Positions 25,102 through 32,876 of a DNA stretch of 47,574 nt are shown one piece after another. The stretch lies in the NCBI RefSeq assembly GCF_042658685.1, contig NZ_JBHSQY010000027.1; one strand, 5' to 3'. The translations under genes and the position numbers were made by a program. Below the pieces are notes generated by a model. The model made no database searches, was not told where the DNA came from, and saw only the letters and a list, made by a program, of their open reading frames with translations. Origin of the DNA: Macrococcoides bohemicum (GTDB taxonomy: Bacteria > Bacillota > Bacilli > Staphylococcales > Staphylococcaceae). Each line of letters opens with the position of its first letter. Position 1 is the first letter of the stretch.

Positions 25102-25655
25102 GAAAAAATATAAAAGATTTAGATAGAAAAATTAAATTCTCTTTTGAAAAAATCTTGGAATATAATTTGAAAAACATATATTCTACGTTTAATCCAATGG
25201 AAGTAGCTGTTAAAGATGAGGTTAAAGTTATTTATTATATGGAAAATATATTGTTTATAACTAGTATTCTATGGGACTTACTTGCACAAATATGCAACAT
25301 TTATTGGGAAGAATATATTGCATATGACAAAATTTATTATAAATCCTTTTTTAATAATAGAGCTCAGGGGAAAAGTGCTAGACCTTTTGCCAAAAAAGTA
25401 TTTGATTATTTAACGGAAGATAATGATGTTTCCAATATAAATGGAAAGTGGAATGGTAACCATTCTTATTTAAAAGATATGAGAGACTCTATGACTCATA
25501 GAAGTTCACAAAACATTACTTCGTTGACAAACTTCGAACTAAATATGAGAGTACCATTTATTTATATCTTAAAAAGATTAATTGAAGATTATAATCAAGT
25601 ATTTTTATTTTTAAATGAAATTCTTAATGACATTGAAAAAAACTTTGATTCATGA
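25071..25655 (+). CDS. HEPN-type domain protein (Cthe_2314-like), N-terminus altered by IS30
   Basis: A frame of up to 194 residues. Near its C-terminus MRDSMTHRSSQNI has the R-x4-H pattern of HEPN RNases and resembles the Cthe_2314 HEPN family, surrounded by helices rich in Phe/Ile/Leu. The ATG at 25071 lies inside the IS30 right end and lacks a ribosome site, so the original N-terminus is probably lost; the ATG at 25197 (MEVAVKDEV) is the next option but has no good site either. No nucleotidyltransferase (MNT) partner is adjacent. HEPN proteins often act in abortive infection; activity here is inference and the gene may be dead. Confidence 0.5.
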   Translation: MRNCLAYFDKRKNIKDLDRKIKFSFEKILEYNLKNIYSTFNPMEVAVKDEVKVIYYMENILFITSILWDLLAQICNIYWEEYIAYDKIYYKSFFNNRAQGKSARPFAKKVFDYLTEDNDVSNINGKWNGNHSYLKDMRDSMTHRSSQNITSLTNFELNMRVPFIYILKRLIEDYNQVFLFLNEILNDIEKNFDS

Positions 25656-25671
25656 TAATAAAGTTTATTTA

Positions 25672-25775
25672 TGGTAAACCTGAGTGTATCTCTCAAGACT
25701 GCGGTATTTCCTAGAAAAAAATCGCATCATTTATGATAACTTTCAATGTATCTCCGAAGAGTGCGGTTATAATAA
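25672..25775 (-). repeat. SCC-type attachment-site-like repeat D with inverted-repeat flanks
   Basis: Minus-strand reading of 25715-25739 gives GTTATCATAAATGATGCGAT followed by T's, the SCC att core. It continues on the plus strand as TTTCAATGTATC and then GAGTGCGGTT, an inexact complement of the core's AATCGCATC arm. A second flank copy (GAGTGTATCTCTCAAGACTG, then CGGT) lies at 25682-25706. The same flank order is seen at repeats B and E. Confidence 0.7.
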
Positions 25776-25777
25776 TT

Positions 25778-25809
25778 AAAGTCGATATCAAAATGATGAT
25801 ATCGACTTT
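25778..25809. terminator. GATATC-stem hairpin next to att D
   Basis: AAAGTCGATATC (25778-25789) pairs perfectly with GATATCGACTTT (25798-25809). It is placed like the hairpin at 20171 relative to att C, i.e. a minus-strand terminator for the HIT-type gene relic to its right. Confidence 0.75.
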
Positions 25810-25830
25810 GGTTTATATGTTATGCAACTG

Positions 25831-26100
25831 TTCAAGTTCGTTCTTTATCTAACTTCTAATTTTATCATGTTTATCAGGATCATAAGTCGTTTATTCATTC
25901 GACCAATTAGATGCATCATATGCCCACTGGTATATACCTAACAGATACATCTCTTTATTCATATCTTGGGATTAAATATGCATGAAGGAAATAATCTTTA
26001 TTGTCTAGTGTCTCATAATTTACCCTTGTAGGATTCAATGCTTTCATCATGGCATCGCCTACTAAGCTCATATCAAATAAATAATCTAGTCATGCGTGCA
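25831..26100 (-). pseudogene. Decayed HIT-family hydrolase gene
   Basis: The minus strand, read with stops and frame changes, gives YLFDMSLVGDAMMKALNPTR, VNYETLDNKDYFLHAYLIPRY, then YLLGIYQWAYDASNWSNE and a Lys/Arg/Glu tail. HAYLIPRY matches the HAHLFPRY motif of a Gram-positive HIT-fold (Ap4A-hydrolase-like) group. At least three disruptions are present, so it is not functional. 26101-26248 shows nothing further. Confidence 0.6.
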
Positions 26101-26248
26101 TAGTAACATTAATCAATAAACTTCACACTTTTTTAGGTAGCAATTGTACAAAGCTCTTCAAGAAATTGTACATAACATACTTATAAATAACTAGGAAAGT
26201 TAATTCATATTTTTTAATAGTGTAAAAGTTAAAAGAGCTTTATATTAA

Positions 26249-26554
26249 TTAAATATATTTCTTAATTAATTCAGCCTCTTCTTTGTATCCTCTTCTTTCT
26301 AGTTCTTTTACATAAACTGGCCATGGTGGTATGTTACTCATATACGGTTGAGAATCTGAGCCAGTATATAATCCGCCACCTGGGCCGGTGTATAATCCGC
26401 CACCTGGGCCAGTATATAATCCACCACCTGGGCCAGTGTATAATCCACCACCTGGGCCAGTGTACATTCCTCCACCTGGGCCAGTATACATTCCTCCACC
26501 TGGTCCGGTATATAACCCTCCACCTGGTCCAGTGTATTTATTTCTAATCCACAT
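26249..26554 (-). CDS. YTGPGGG-repeat protein of unknown function
   Basis: A 101-residue protein. After MWIRNK come seven tandem octapeptides YTGPGGG(L/M) (residues 7-62), a degenerate eighth YTGSDSQ, a short PYMSNIPPWPVYV linker, and a charged helix ELERRGYKEEAELIKKYI at the C-terminus. No signal peptide. GGAGGG precedes the ATG at 26554; the frame extends to 26629 without support. The Gly/Pro/Tyr periodicity implies an extended or beta-turn spiral array. I do not recognise its function. It is the last gene on the minus strand of the nuclease cassette, 160 bp after the XRE-ImmA gene. Confidence 0.7.
   Translation of the reverse strand: MWIRNKYTGPGGGLYTGPGGGMYTGPGGGMYTGPGGGLYTGPGGGLYTGPGGGLYTGPGGGLYTGSDSQPYMSNIPPWPVYVKELERRGYKEEAELIKKYI
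26369..26536 (-). repeat. 24-bp coding tandem repeat, seven units
   Basis: Seven copies of a 24-bp unit encode YTGPGGG plus Leu or Met. Copies differ at third positions (e.g. CCGCCACCTGGGCC versus CCTCCACCTGGTCC), so the array is not a very recent expansion, though slippage could still alter unit number. Confidence 0.9.
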
Positions 26555-26718
26555 ATAAATCCCTCCATTTTTAAAAATTATCAAATAATATTTTATTATA
26601 CAATTGTCTTTATATACTTCTCTATTCAATAAAGTTTCTATCTGATAATATCTTTAATGAATAATGCTTCAAAAAACATTAAATATAAAGTAGCAACTTA
26701 ATTGATTAATCGCTAATT

Positions 26719-27885
26719 TTATTCATTCATTTTACTGAATGATTTCATTCTTAAATTTAGCTCAAGTTTATTTTTATGGTTAAAAATACTTTCCGATACA
26801 TTGCACACTTCAGCTAACATACTTTGTGGAATATATAGATTATAATCTTCCATAATTCTTCTTTTTATTTCTGAACCTTCCATTACCTTCTCATCAATTA
26901 ATAATTCGATTGCTTGTGATAATGCAAGTGGTTCAGAACATGGTGTGTCTCTATCAAGAGGTTCAGGATTTCTCAAATTATGATAGCTCATATATCTATA
27001 CAATTTGGTCTTTTCTTGAATACTAATTATGCCAAGCTGATGACCCCTTTCAATCATAGCTGCTAATGACACATTCCACTTTTTTTTAAGAGTTAATAAG
27101 TTATCTATATTAATAACAATATTTTTTAAATCCTTACTAAATTTTTCTTTAGGCAATAAAAATGCAGATGCAAATGAGTTTGCTTCTTTTTCCATCTCTT
27201 TGTATTCTTCTTTAGACAGCTCTTCCGGAACATAATCATTGTGTAGAATCCAATGCCCTAACTCATGTGCTATGCTGAACTGTTGTCTAAAAAATGAACG
27301 AGGATTCCCTGTAACAATACTAAAATAACTTTTACCATTAAGAACTGTTGTCGCACTAAATGCATCTACCTTGTCTTCATCATAACCAAATTTAACAGCA
27401 ATTATTCCCATTAGTTCTACTACTTCTAGCATATCTTCAATTGGATCATCATCGATTCCCATATCATTTCTTAATTGCATGGTAATTTTCTCATAATTAA
27501 TATCATTACTTATAGGAGCTAAGTCTTCATAATTAATTAATTTTGGAAACTCTACATATTGATCTAAGAAATCTCTAACAATGATTGAATACTTAAGTAA
27601 ATACTCAGCTGGTATTTTGGACTTCTTAGTTGCTGTTAATCTTGAACGAAAGAAAGTTCCTTTACTTTCAAAATCAAAATTTTCTTCACAATAAAAGAAC
27701 TCTCTAGGAAACCCCAAAATACCATTCAGTTTTAATGATTTTTCGGCGGTTGGATCTGCCATTCCATTTTCATATTTCGAAATCATTTGTTTAGAAATGT
27801 TTAGTTGCTCAGCAAGTTCAGTGATCGACATTTTGTTATATAATCTTGCTTCTTTTAATCTCTTACCATTAAAAGATGAATTCAT
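26719..27885 (-). CDS. XRE-family regulator fused to an ImmA/IrrE-type metallopeptidase
   Basis: A 388-residue protein. Residues 5-65 form a helix-turn-helix (LKEARLYNKMSITELAEQL then ISKQMISKYENG). The middle holds a COG2856/M78 peptidase with HELGH at 207-211 and the downstream EANSFASAFLLP, giving zinc ligands and the catalytic Glu208. Known relatives cleave or sense partner repressors on DNA damage or phage signals, or regulate toxin and mobile-element genes. It follows the unknown gene at 27906 by 20 bp, so the two form an operon, and it probably controls the surrounding cassette (inference). Confidence 0.87.
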   Translation of the reverse strand: MNSSFNGKRLKEARLYNKMSITELAEQLNISKQMISKYENGMADPTAEKSLKLNGILGFPREFFYCEENFDFESKGTFFRSRLTATKKSKIPAEYLLKYSIIVRDFLDQYVEFPKLINYEDLAPISNDINYEKITMQLRNDMGIDDDPIEDMLEVVELMGIIAVKFGYDEDKVDAFSATTVLNGKSYFSIVTGNPRSFFRQQFSIAHELGHWILHNDYVPEELSKEEYKEMEKEANSFASAFLLPKEKFSKDLKNIVINIDNLLTLKKKWNVSLAAMIERGHQLGIISIQEKTKLYRYMSYHNLRNPEPLDRDTPCSEPLALSQAIELLIDEKVMEGSEIKRRIMEDYNLYIPQSMLAEVCNVSESIFNHKNKLELNLRMKSFSKMNE

Positions 27886-27905
27886 TCTTCTTCACCCTAT
27901 ACATA

Positions 27906-28598
27906 TTATTTCTTCAAACCAAAAATCCTTTGTTTTTGCTGTTTTTTCCTAGTGATATTAACATCTGTTTCTTTACGAGGAGGTTCAACATTTTCTTGCT
28001 CATTAGATAAATCATTATATTGTGGTTCTATTAAATGAGATAAATTTTCATCATCAACAAGCTGTTGATCATCATTGTATAAATGGGCAATGAATTCACT
28101 AGAAGTAAACGAGCATAAGATTACCTTCTCAGGTATAATTTCCATTTTCTCGAAAAGCTCTTCAGCCAATGTATCATACTGTACTTTAAGATCATTTTCA
28201 ATTTCAAATTCTTGAAATAACTCTCCCTGCTTAGGTTTCTTATAACCATTAGCGACATTTGCAACTGTAGCATAATGTCCTTGCCATGGATGTTTCATAA
28301 TATTTTTGAAATTAGGCTTTCTAAACACTAAAAATAACTCTTTGGTATCCTCAACGTATGCACCGACTGCTGTCCAAAATGCACCTCTATAAATCGGTAT
28401 AGATTTAAAACCAACTCTTGTGCTGTCATTTATAAATTTATTGTAAATAATATCCCATTTAGCAATGCCTCTAGAATTACTAACGTTTAATTCGTTTTTC
28501 TTACCAATACTTTCTTCATATTCTCTTAATGCTTCTTCATCATTATTAACACAAGTGTTCACTAAATGTTTCAATAACCTTGAATTTGTATCAATCAT
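27906..28598 (-). CDS. Unrecognised protein paired with the XRE-ImmA gene
   Basis: A 230-residue soluble protein without signal peptide or membrane segment. It begins MIDTNSRLLKHLVNTCVNN. The central part (PIYRGAFWTAVGAYVEDT then KELFLVFRKPNF) is a compact alpha/beta stretch with an RGxxW and a V-F-R motif, and the C-terminal 50 residues are acidic, then basic and disordered-looking (RKKQQKQRIFGLKK). It resembles hypothetical proteins (possibly DUF5986) seen beside ImmA genes, but I cannot confirm that. GAGGGGGAA supports the ATG at 28598 over 28631. It could be the protease substrate, a toxin or an antitoxin. Confidence 0.7.
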   Translation of the reverse strand: MIDTNSRLLKHLVNTCVNNDEEALREYEESIGKKNELNVSNSRGIAKWDIIYNKFINDSTRVGFKSIPIYRGAFWTAVGAYVEDTKELFLVFRKPNFKNIMKHPWQGHYATVANVANGYKKPKQGELFQEFEIENDLKVQYDTLAEELFEKMEIIPEKVILCSFTSSEFIAHLYNDDQQLVDDENLSHLIEPQYNDLSNEQENVEPPRKETDVNITRKKQQKQRIFGLKK

Positions 28599-28663
28599 AT
28601 TCTTCCCCCTCGGTTTTATTATTATCATCATATCACATTTAGAATATTTTTAAAATAAATAAT

Positions 28664-28744
28664 ATTATTTTGTATTTTATATTAAAAAAGTCAACTAAGT
28701 GTATTGTGTAAAATGTGATTAAAATTATTTAAATTGTGTAAATA
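28664..28744 (-). promoter_or_regulatory. Promoter and direct repeats ahead of the 27906-28598 gene
   Basis: On the minus strand TTGACT (28694-28689) is followed at 19 bases by AATAAT (28669-28664), a weak sigma-A-like promoter. Upstream of it TTTACACAAT occurs twice (about 28712-28703 and 28742-28733), exactly 30 bp (three helical turns) apart, so plausibly a regulator site, perhaps for the XRE protein. 28599-28760 is otherwise very AT-rich. Confidence 0.4.
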
Positions 28745-28760
28745 TAACTTTAAATGATAA

Positions 28761-29957
28761 TCAATCTATTAAACATTTCTCTAGATCCATTAATAATAAC
28801 TTGTAATTATTTCTATGCCATTCTAATAATTTATTTCTAATCTCATCAAAATTGTTATTGATTGACTTTTCACTTGAGTAATCTAGGTCAAAAACATTTA
28901 TAGTAGTCTGGAACTCTAAAGGTCGTTTCAATTCAAAATTTCGATGTTCATTTAATTGATTTCTTACTGTTCTGTTTTCAAAGTCAATCGTGAGTTTAAG
29001 GTTTGTAGGCAATATAAAACCTTTTGACTCATAATTATCAGATCCTATCTCATAGTGAATATTGTATTTTGCCATTTGGTGGTTAAATAACTGAAAATAG
29101 AACATCTTAGATGTTACTTTTTTATTAATAATATATTGCAGTTTATTATTTAGTATTTCTGAACCGAATAATTCGATTCCCATTTCATTTAGAAATTTTT
29201 CAATTTTATCAGACAAAACCGCTAATTGTTCATTCCCTTTATGATAAATATCACTCAAATCATTTGAATACTTACTGTTAAAGTTAGTCCACTCAACTTC
29301 TAATTCCATAGCTTCCTCCTTAATATATTCATTAATGTACTTAACAAATTCATTTAAAATAAAATAATGTCTATACTCCATATTCTTTTGCGGAATCTCT
29401 GAAAATACTTCAGCAAGTGATTCATAAGTAATTTCTGTTTGATGCTTCTCTTCATCTATTAAATCACTTATGTCTTTTAAATCTTTCCTACCGCTTAATT
29501 CCTTACTCCATGATGGTGCCAACAGAACTGTAACTACATGTTGTGAGTTATTGGAATCCAACATAAACTGAATATTAGATAAGTTATTATGATAATCATT
29601 AAGTTGATCATTATGTAGGGCAGCAAAAATTTTATTTTCTATACCAATAATTACTTCATTAATTTGTATTACAATATCTACTCTTCGCATATTGTTCAGG
29701 ACGTATTCTCTTGTAACAACGACGTCTGTATAATCTAAATCCTCAATAACTTTATCATTTAAAAATGTGCTTAAAAAAGCTTTCAACGGTACATCAGATT
29801 TTATTCGTTTAGGATCTAATAAAAAGGCTAACCAATTACTGATTATATTTTCTTTGGATTCGATACCAAATATCTTTGCGATTGATTCAGAATGAACTTT
29901 TTCATCTACCACTGGGATATTATTTAGCATTTCTAAATAGCGCTCAATTGATGCCAT
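28761..29957 (-). CDS. PD-(D/E)XK-superfamily nuclease
   Basis: A 398-residue protein with a PD-(D/E)XK nuclease domain in the N-terminal third: RRVDIVIQINEVIIGIENKI gives Asp94 and the Glu107-x-Lys109 catalytic pair, with a helical N-terminus containing HSESIAKIF as in the PDDEXK_4-like group. The C-terminal half (about 215-398) is a separate conserved domain (YHKGNEQLAVLSDKIEKF, FYFQLF, NYESKGFILPTNL) that is also kept in the decayed copy at 20357. GAGGAG precedes the ATG, 18 bp after the EVE-HNH stop: same operon. Probably cuts DNA; target unknown. Confidence 0.85.
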   Translation of the reverse strand: MASIERYLEMLNNIPVVDEKVHSESIAKIFGIESKENIISNWLAFLLDPKRIKSDVPLKAFLSTFLNDKVIEDLDYTDVVVTREYVLNNMRRVDIVIQINEVIIGIENKIFAALHNDQLNDYHNNLSNIQFMLDSNNSQHVVTVLLAPSWSKELSGRKDLKDISDLIDEEKHQTEITYESLAEVFSEIPQKNMEYRHYFILNEFVKYINEYIKEEAMELEVEWTNFNSKYSNDLSDIYHKGNEQLAVLSDKIEKFLNEMGIELFGSEILNNKLQYIINKKVTSKMFYFQLFNHQMAKYNIHYEIGSDNYESKGFILPTNLKLTIDFENRTVRNQLNEHRNFELKRPLEFQTTINVFDLDYSSEKSINNNFDEIRNKLLEWHRNNYKLLLMDLEKCLID

Positions 29958-29975
29958 GTGTATTTCTCCTCAACA

Positions 29976-30770
29976 TTATTTAGCATTGTGTTTTATGGTT
30001 TGCTTCAATTCTTCGATTGTTAATGGTTGTTCCTTTTTTCTATGTACCATCTTATGACAATTTGAGCATAATGGCACTAAATCTGTTGTGGGGTCAACTA
30101 TAATTTCTTCTTTTATGCTATACATAGGTTTTATATGATGAATCTCGATAAATCCCTTACCGATCTCTCCATAGATTTCTTCATAATTAAAACCACAACA
30201 TCTACATGTTATACCATGTATTTCAATCGCTTTTTTTCTTAGCTTTTGATTACGTTCATATTTTGTTCCATATTGCTGTATTATCTTGCCCTCTTTATAA
30301 ATAACGCTCTCTAACAAGTTTTCTTCAGATAGAGATTCTTCAGTATCTGAAGATAAATGTCTCAAAACAAAATCTAATAGCTCTCCTTTTAACATACGTG
30401 GTCCTTGGACTGCACCTTTCATGCCATTCTCTTGTAATGCTTTTAGGTTTAACGAACTCTCATCAAGTTCATTAACTAACTCCAACTCCATATGATTTCC
30501 ATAATCGACATAATTCTCTCCATTGATAACAAATGTTCTATCGTCTATGGTTACTTTGGGTTTATTAACCGCTTTGATTTTACATACATACTTAATACAT
30601 GAATATGGGGCTGATACATAAATTAATACCATGTCCCCTACTTCAGCTGACTTAAGGTTCCTACTTTGCTTCCAATCAATAGATTGCAATGCTTGAAAAG
30701 CACCAATTACATCGTACGATTTTATATTGCAAGGTATAATCCAATACTTCAATGTGTCCGATTCCCCCAT
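29976..30770 (-). CDS. EVE-like domain fused to HNH endonuclease (type IV restriction-like)
   Basis: A 264-residue protein. Residues about 8-115 look like an EVE/PUA-fold reader domain (KYWIIPCNIKSYDVIGAFQ, then VGDMVLIYVSAP and YVCKIKAV). Residues about 189-245 are an HNH nuclease with two zinc CXXC knuckles (CRCCG and CSNCHKMVH) around IEIHHIKPMYS (His211, His212). Known: EVE-HNH proteins are modification-dependent endonucleases cutting DNA with modified cytosine. The ATG overlaps the stop of the upstream GIY-YIG gene by one base (TAATG). It is central to the cassette; modified-phage DNA is the likely target (inference). Confidence 0.82.
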   Translation of the reverse strand: MGESDTLKYWIIPCNIKSYDVIGAFQALQSIDWKQSRNLKSAEVGDMVLIYVSAPYSCIKYVCKIKAVNKPKVTIDDRTFVINGENYVDYGNHMELELVNELDESSLNLKALQENGMKGAVQGPRMLKGELLDFVLRHLSSDTEESLSEENLLESVIYKEGKIIQQYGTKYERNQKLRKKAIEIHGITCRCCGFNYEEIYGEIGKGFIEIHHIKPMYSIKEEIIVDPTTDLVPLCSNCHKMVHRKKEQPLTIEELKQTIKHNAK

Positions 30771-31634
30771 TATATTAATTTGAGTACTTCGCCTAGCATT
30801 CTTCCATCAGATGTTTTCCAACTAACATTTCCATTTACGCTATTACCACTAACAAATTTAGCTGCACCCGAAGGACTCTTAAATAAGATGTCATTTATCA
30901 CATAGTTATTCATATCTATATCATCAGCATATTTTTCTCGTTGTATCCTGACTTTATCACCACCAACTTCACTAATACTAGGTGATAGTTGGCTTCCTTT
31001 TAATAATACAAAACCTTCTGAAGTGCGACGCCCCATTGCTCTCACACCTTTTACTTCATATACAAAACCAGGCTCTAAAACATCTCGTTCTTCATCATTC
31101 ATAATTTTCTCAAATACTTTATATCCTAATGCGCCCATAACAATTTTTGCATTATCCAAAAAATCTTCGAGTTCAGATTGCTTTTCCTCCGTAACATTAC
31201 CTATGTTAGGTATATTACCGTTCTTAACTTCATATCTGTTACTCTCTTTTGCTATATTAACCATTCTGTGTTCTAGATAGCTTATTTCAGTAGGTCCAAA
31301 TGAATTGTTAGACGTTGTTACTGCTACAGCTTCAGTCCAGTAATCTTTAGTCGTATCGTTTTTGTGTTCATTGATTCGATATAAAAGTCCTTCACCATTC
31401 GATCTAAAGCTTGCTTGTCCAATATAAACACTGTCTTTTTCATTATCATCCCTTGATCCAAAAAAGAAAATATATGCCTGATTGCTTTAGCTCTTTCCGA
31501 TTAGAAATACGTTCAACTTTTGTTTGTGGAACCTTGAATATTACTCCGGTCCAATTAGCAAGTGTACATTTGATACGTCCATTAACATCCCCATCTATTA
31601 AATACAGATTGATATTCTTCCCTCGTTTGACCAT
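30770..31634 (-). pseudogene. GIY-YIG nuclease with DUF4357, split by a frameshift in a T6 tract
   Basis: The start at 31634 has TAAGGAG upstream. The first frame (MVKRGKNINLYLIDGD ... RKELKQSGIYFLF) runs into a stop just after a run of six T on the minus strand (31465-31460). One base less restores GSRDDNEKDSVYIGQASF, i.e. the GIY...YIG pair, then RINEHK, FGPTEISYLEHRMVN and the C-terminal DUF4357 domain (GFVLLKGSQ, FKSPSGAAKFVSG, WKTSDGRML) to 30770. The intact protein would have about 288 residues. The lesion may be real, phase-variable or a sequencing error. The downstream 164-codon frame alone lacks the GIY motif. Confidence 0.82.
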
Positions 31635-31737
31635 AATTATTTGCTCCTTAAAATAAATGTACTTTTTCAATAATATTATCTCATATGCATAGTCATTTGA
31701 TATGATATAAATATTAAATTATGAAGGAGCAGGGATA
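31635..31737. promoter_or_regulatory. Divergent promoter region of the two GIY-YIG genes
   Basis: About 100 bp of AT-rich DNA separate the start of the minus-strand nuclease operon (31634) and the plus-strand GIY-YIG gene (31738). A -10-like TATGATATAAAT occurs at about 31699-31710 on the plus strand, before GAAGGAG. Both transcripts must start here. Confidence 0.5.
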
Positions 31738-32568
31738 ATGTCACAAATAAAACTGAATGATTTACTTGGTTTTACAGAAGAAGAAATGTATCATGTGAAA
31801 ATCAAGTTCAACCAATCAAATGGCTTTGTTGATCCTATGGAAGTATTTAAGCAAAACCCAGAAGAAGTGAATACACAATGGCTATTTTGGAGAAACAAAT
31901 CGAGATACTTTAATGTAGGTCAGACAGCAGTATGTTTACTCAAGCTTTCATACGATACGTGGTTACTTACGACGATTAAGAAAGTGACTAAAGAACTAGA
32001 TGTATTAGAAGGTATCAATTATGAAGGTGTTGAACTGCAGCAATACGAAAAATATTATGGTCGAGTTATCATCAAGTTTAAGAAATCTTTCATGGCACAG
32101 GGACGTTTTTATAAAGATTTACATCAAGAGTTAATCGTTCAACAGATATTACCTACAATCTATGACGGTGATGACTTCCCTGGTTATGACAAGGTCAAAC
32201 TATCATATCAGCAACTCGCAACGATTATTCATCGTGGTAAACGTGACTGGCTAGCCGCCCTTGAAAATCAAAAAGCAGTTTATCTTATCACCGATAAAAG
32301 TAATGGAAAGTTATATGTAGGATCAGCAACGAGTATGAGTAAGATGTTGCTAACAAGATGGTCTAACTATGTAGCTAATGGTCATGGTGGTAATAAAGAG
32401 TTAGTAGCACTAGTTGAAGAAAAAGGCTTTGATTATGTTAAAGAAAATTTTCAGTATACGATACTTGAGAACTATAATGGTAAAGTTGATGATAAGTTGG
32501 TGCTTCAAAGAGAATCATACTGGAAAGAAGCTTTGCAAAGTCGACAGTTTGGTTATAATTCGAATTAA
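31738..32568 (+). CDS. GIY-YIG nuclease-domain protein
   Basis: A 276-residue protein. The C-terminal hundred residues form a GIY-YIG domain: AVYLITDKSNGKLYVGSATS (VYL and YVG being the GIY and YIG strands), followed by the catalytic Arg in TRWSNYVANGHGG and the Glu/Asn of the distal helices (QRESYWKEAL). The N-terminal 170 residues are an unassigned domain (FTEEEMYHVKIKFN, then FNVGQTAVCLLKLS), probably substrate recognition. GAAGGAGCAG precedes the ATG. Divergent from the minus-strand nuclease operon and inside the same att-bounded cassette. Homologues are usually annotated as GIY-YIG family proteins in accessory DNA. Confidence 0.85.
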   Translation: MSQIKLNDLLGFTEEEMYHVKIKFNQSNGFVDPMEVFKQNPEEVNTQWLFWRNKSRYFNVGQTAVCLLKLSYDTWLLTTIKKVTKELDVLEGINYEGVELQQYEKYYGRVIIKFKKSFMAQGRFYKDLHQELIVQQILPTIYDGDDFPGYDKVKLSYQQLATIIHRGKRDWLAALENQKAVYLITDKSNGKLYVGSATSMSKMLLTRWSNYVANGHGGNKELVALVEEKGFDYVKENFQYTILENYNGKVDDKLVLQRESYWKEALQSRQFGYNSN

Positions 32569-32587
32569 AATGTCTCTATACAACTAA

Positions 32588-32614
32588 AAAGACATGTCAA
32601 ATCGACATGTCTTT
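32588..32614 (+). terminator. Terminator of the GIY-YIG gene
   Basis: AAAGACATGTC (32588-32598) pairs perfectly with GACATGTCTTT (32604-32614), 20 bases past the stop, with A- and T-tracts on the two sides. Confidence 0.9.
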
Positions 32615-32876
32615 CGCCTCTATTCGCATAGTTAGACACAGCAGGGTAGGGTTTCCCTTATTCAGCATATATAATTATTCCTAGTTAATTTTTTAAATGT
32701 AATTTTACGAATTAGTTCATACAAAATTTCTTTCTTAATCATTAATAACATCAAGAATTAGTTTTTGTTGTTCCTATGTTACTTCCTTATCCTCGAGTAA
32801 AAGATTTTTAGCAGTTGTTTATTAATTTTGAAATCAATTGTAATCATATTATCGATTTCTAATGTAAAATAACATC
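32615..32876. other. AT-rich spacer without recognisable genes
   Basis: No ORF of note, repeat or known motif was seen between the terminator and att repeat E. Confidence 0.6.

Noticed and set aside
26369..26536. Regular 24-bp repeats that might look like a CRISPR array
   Set aside because: The repeats are directly tandem without spacers and encode a periodic protein in frame with a good ribosome site; no cas genes are near.
26323..26568. Long open frames overlapping the YTGPGGG gene on both strands
   Set aside because: They are by-products of the 24-bp repeat, which is a multiple of three and keeps all frames open.
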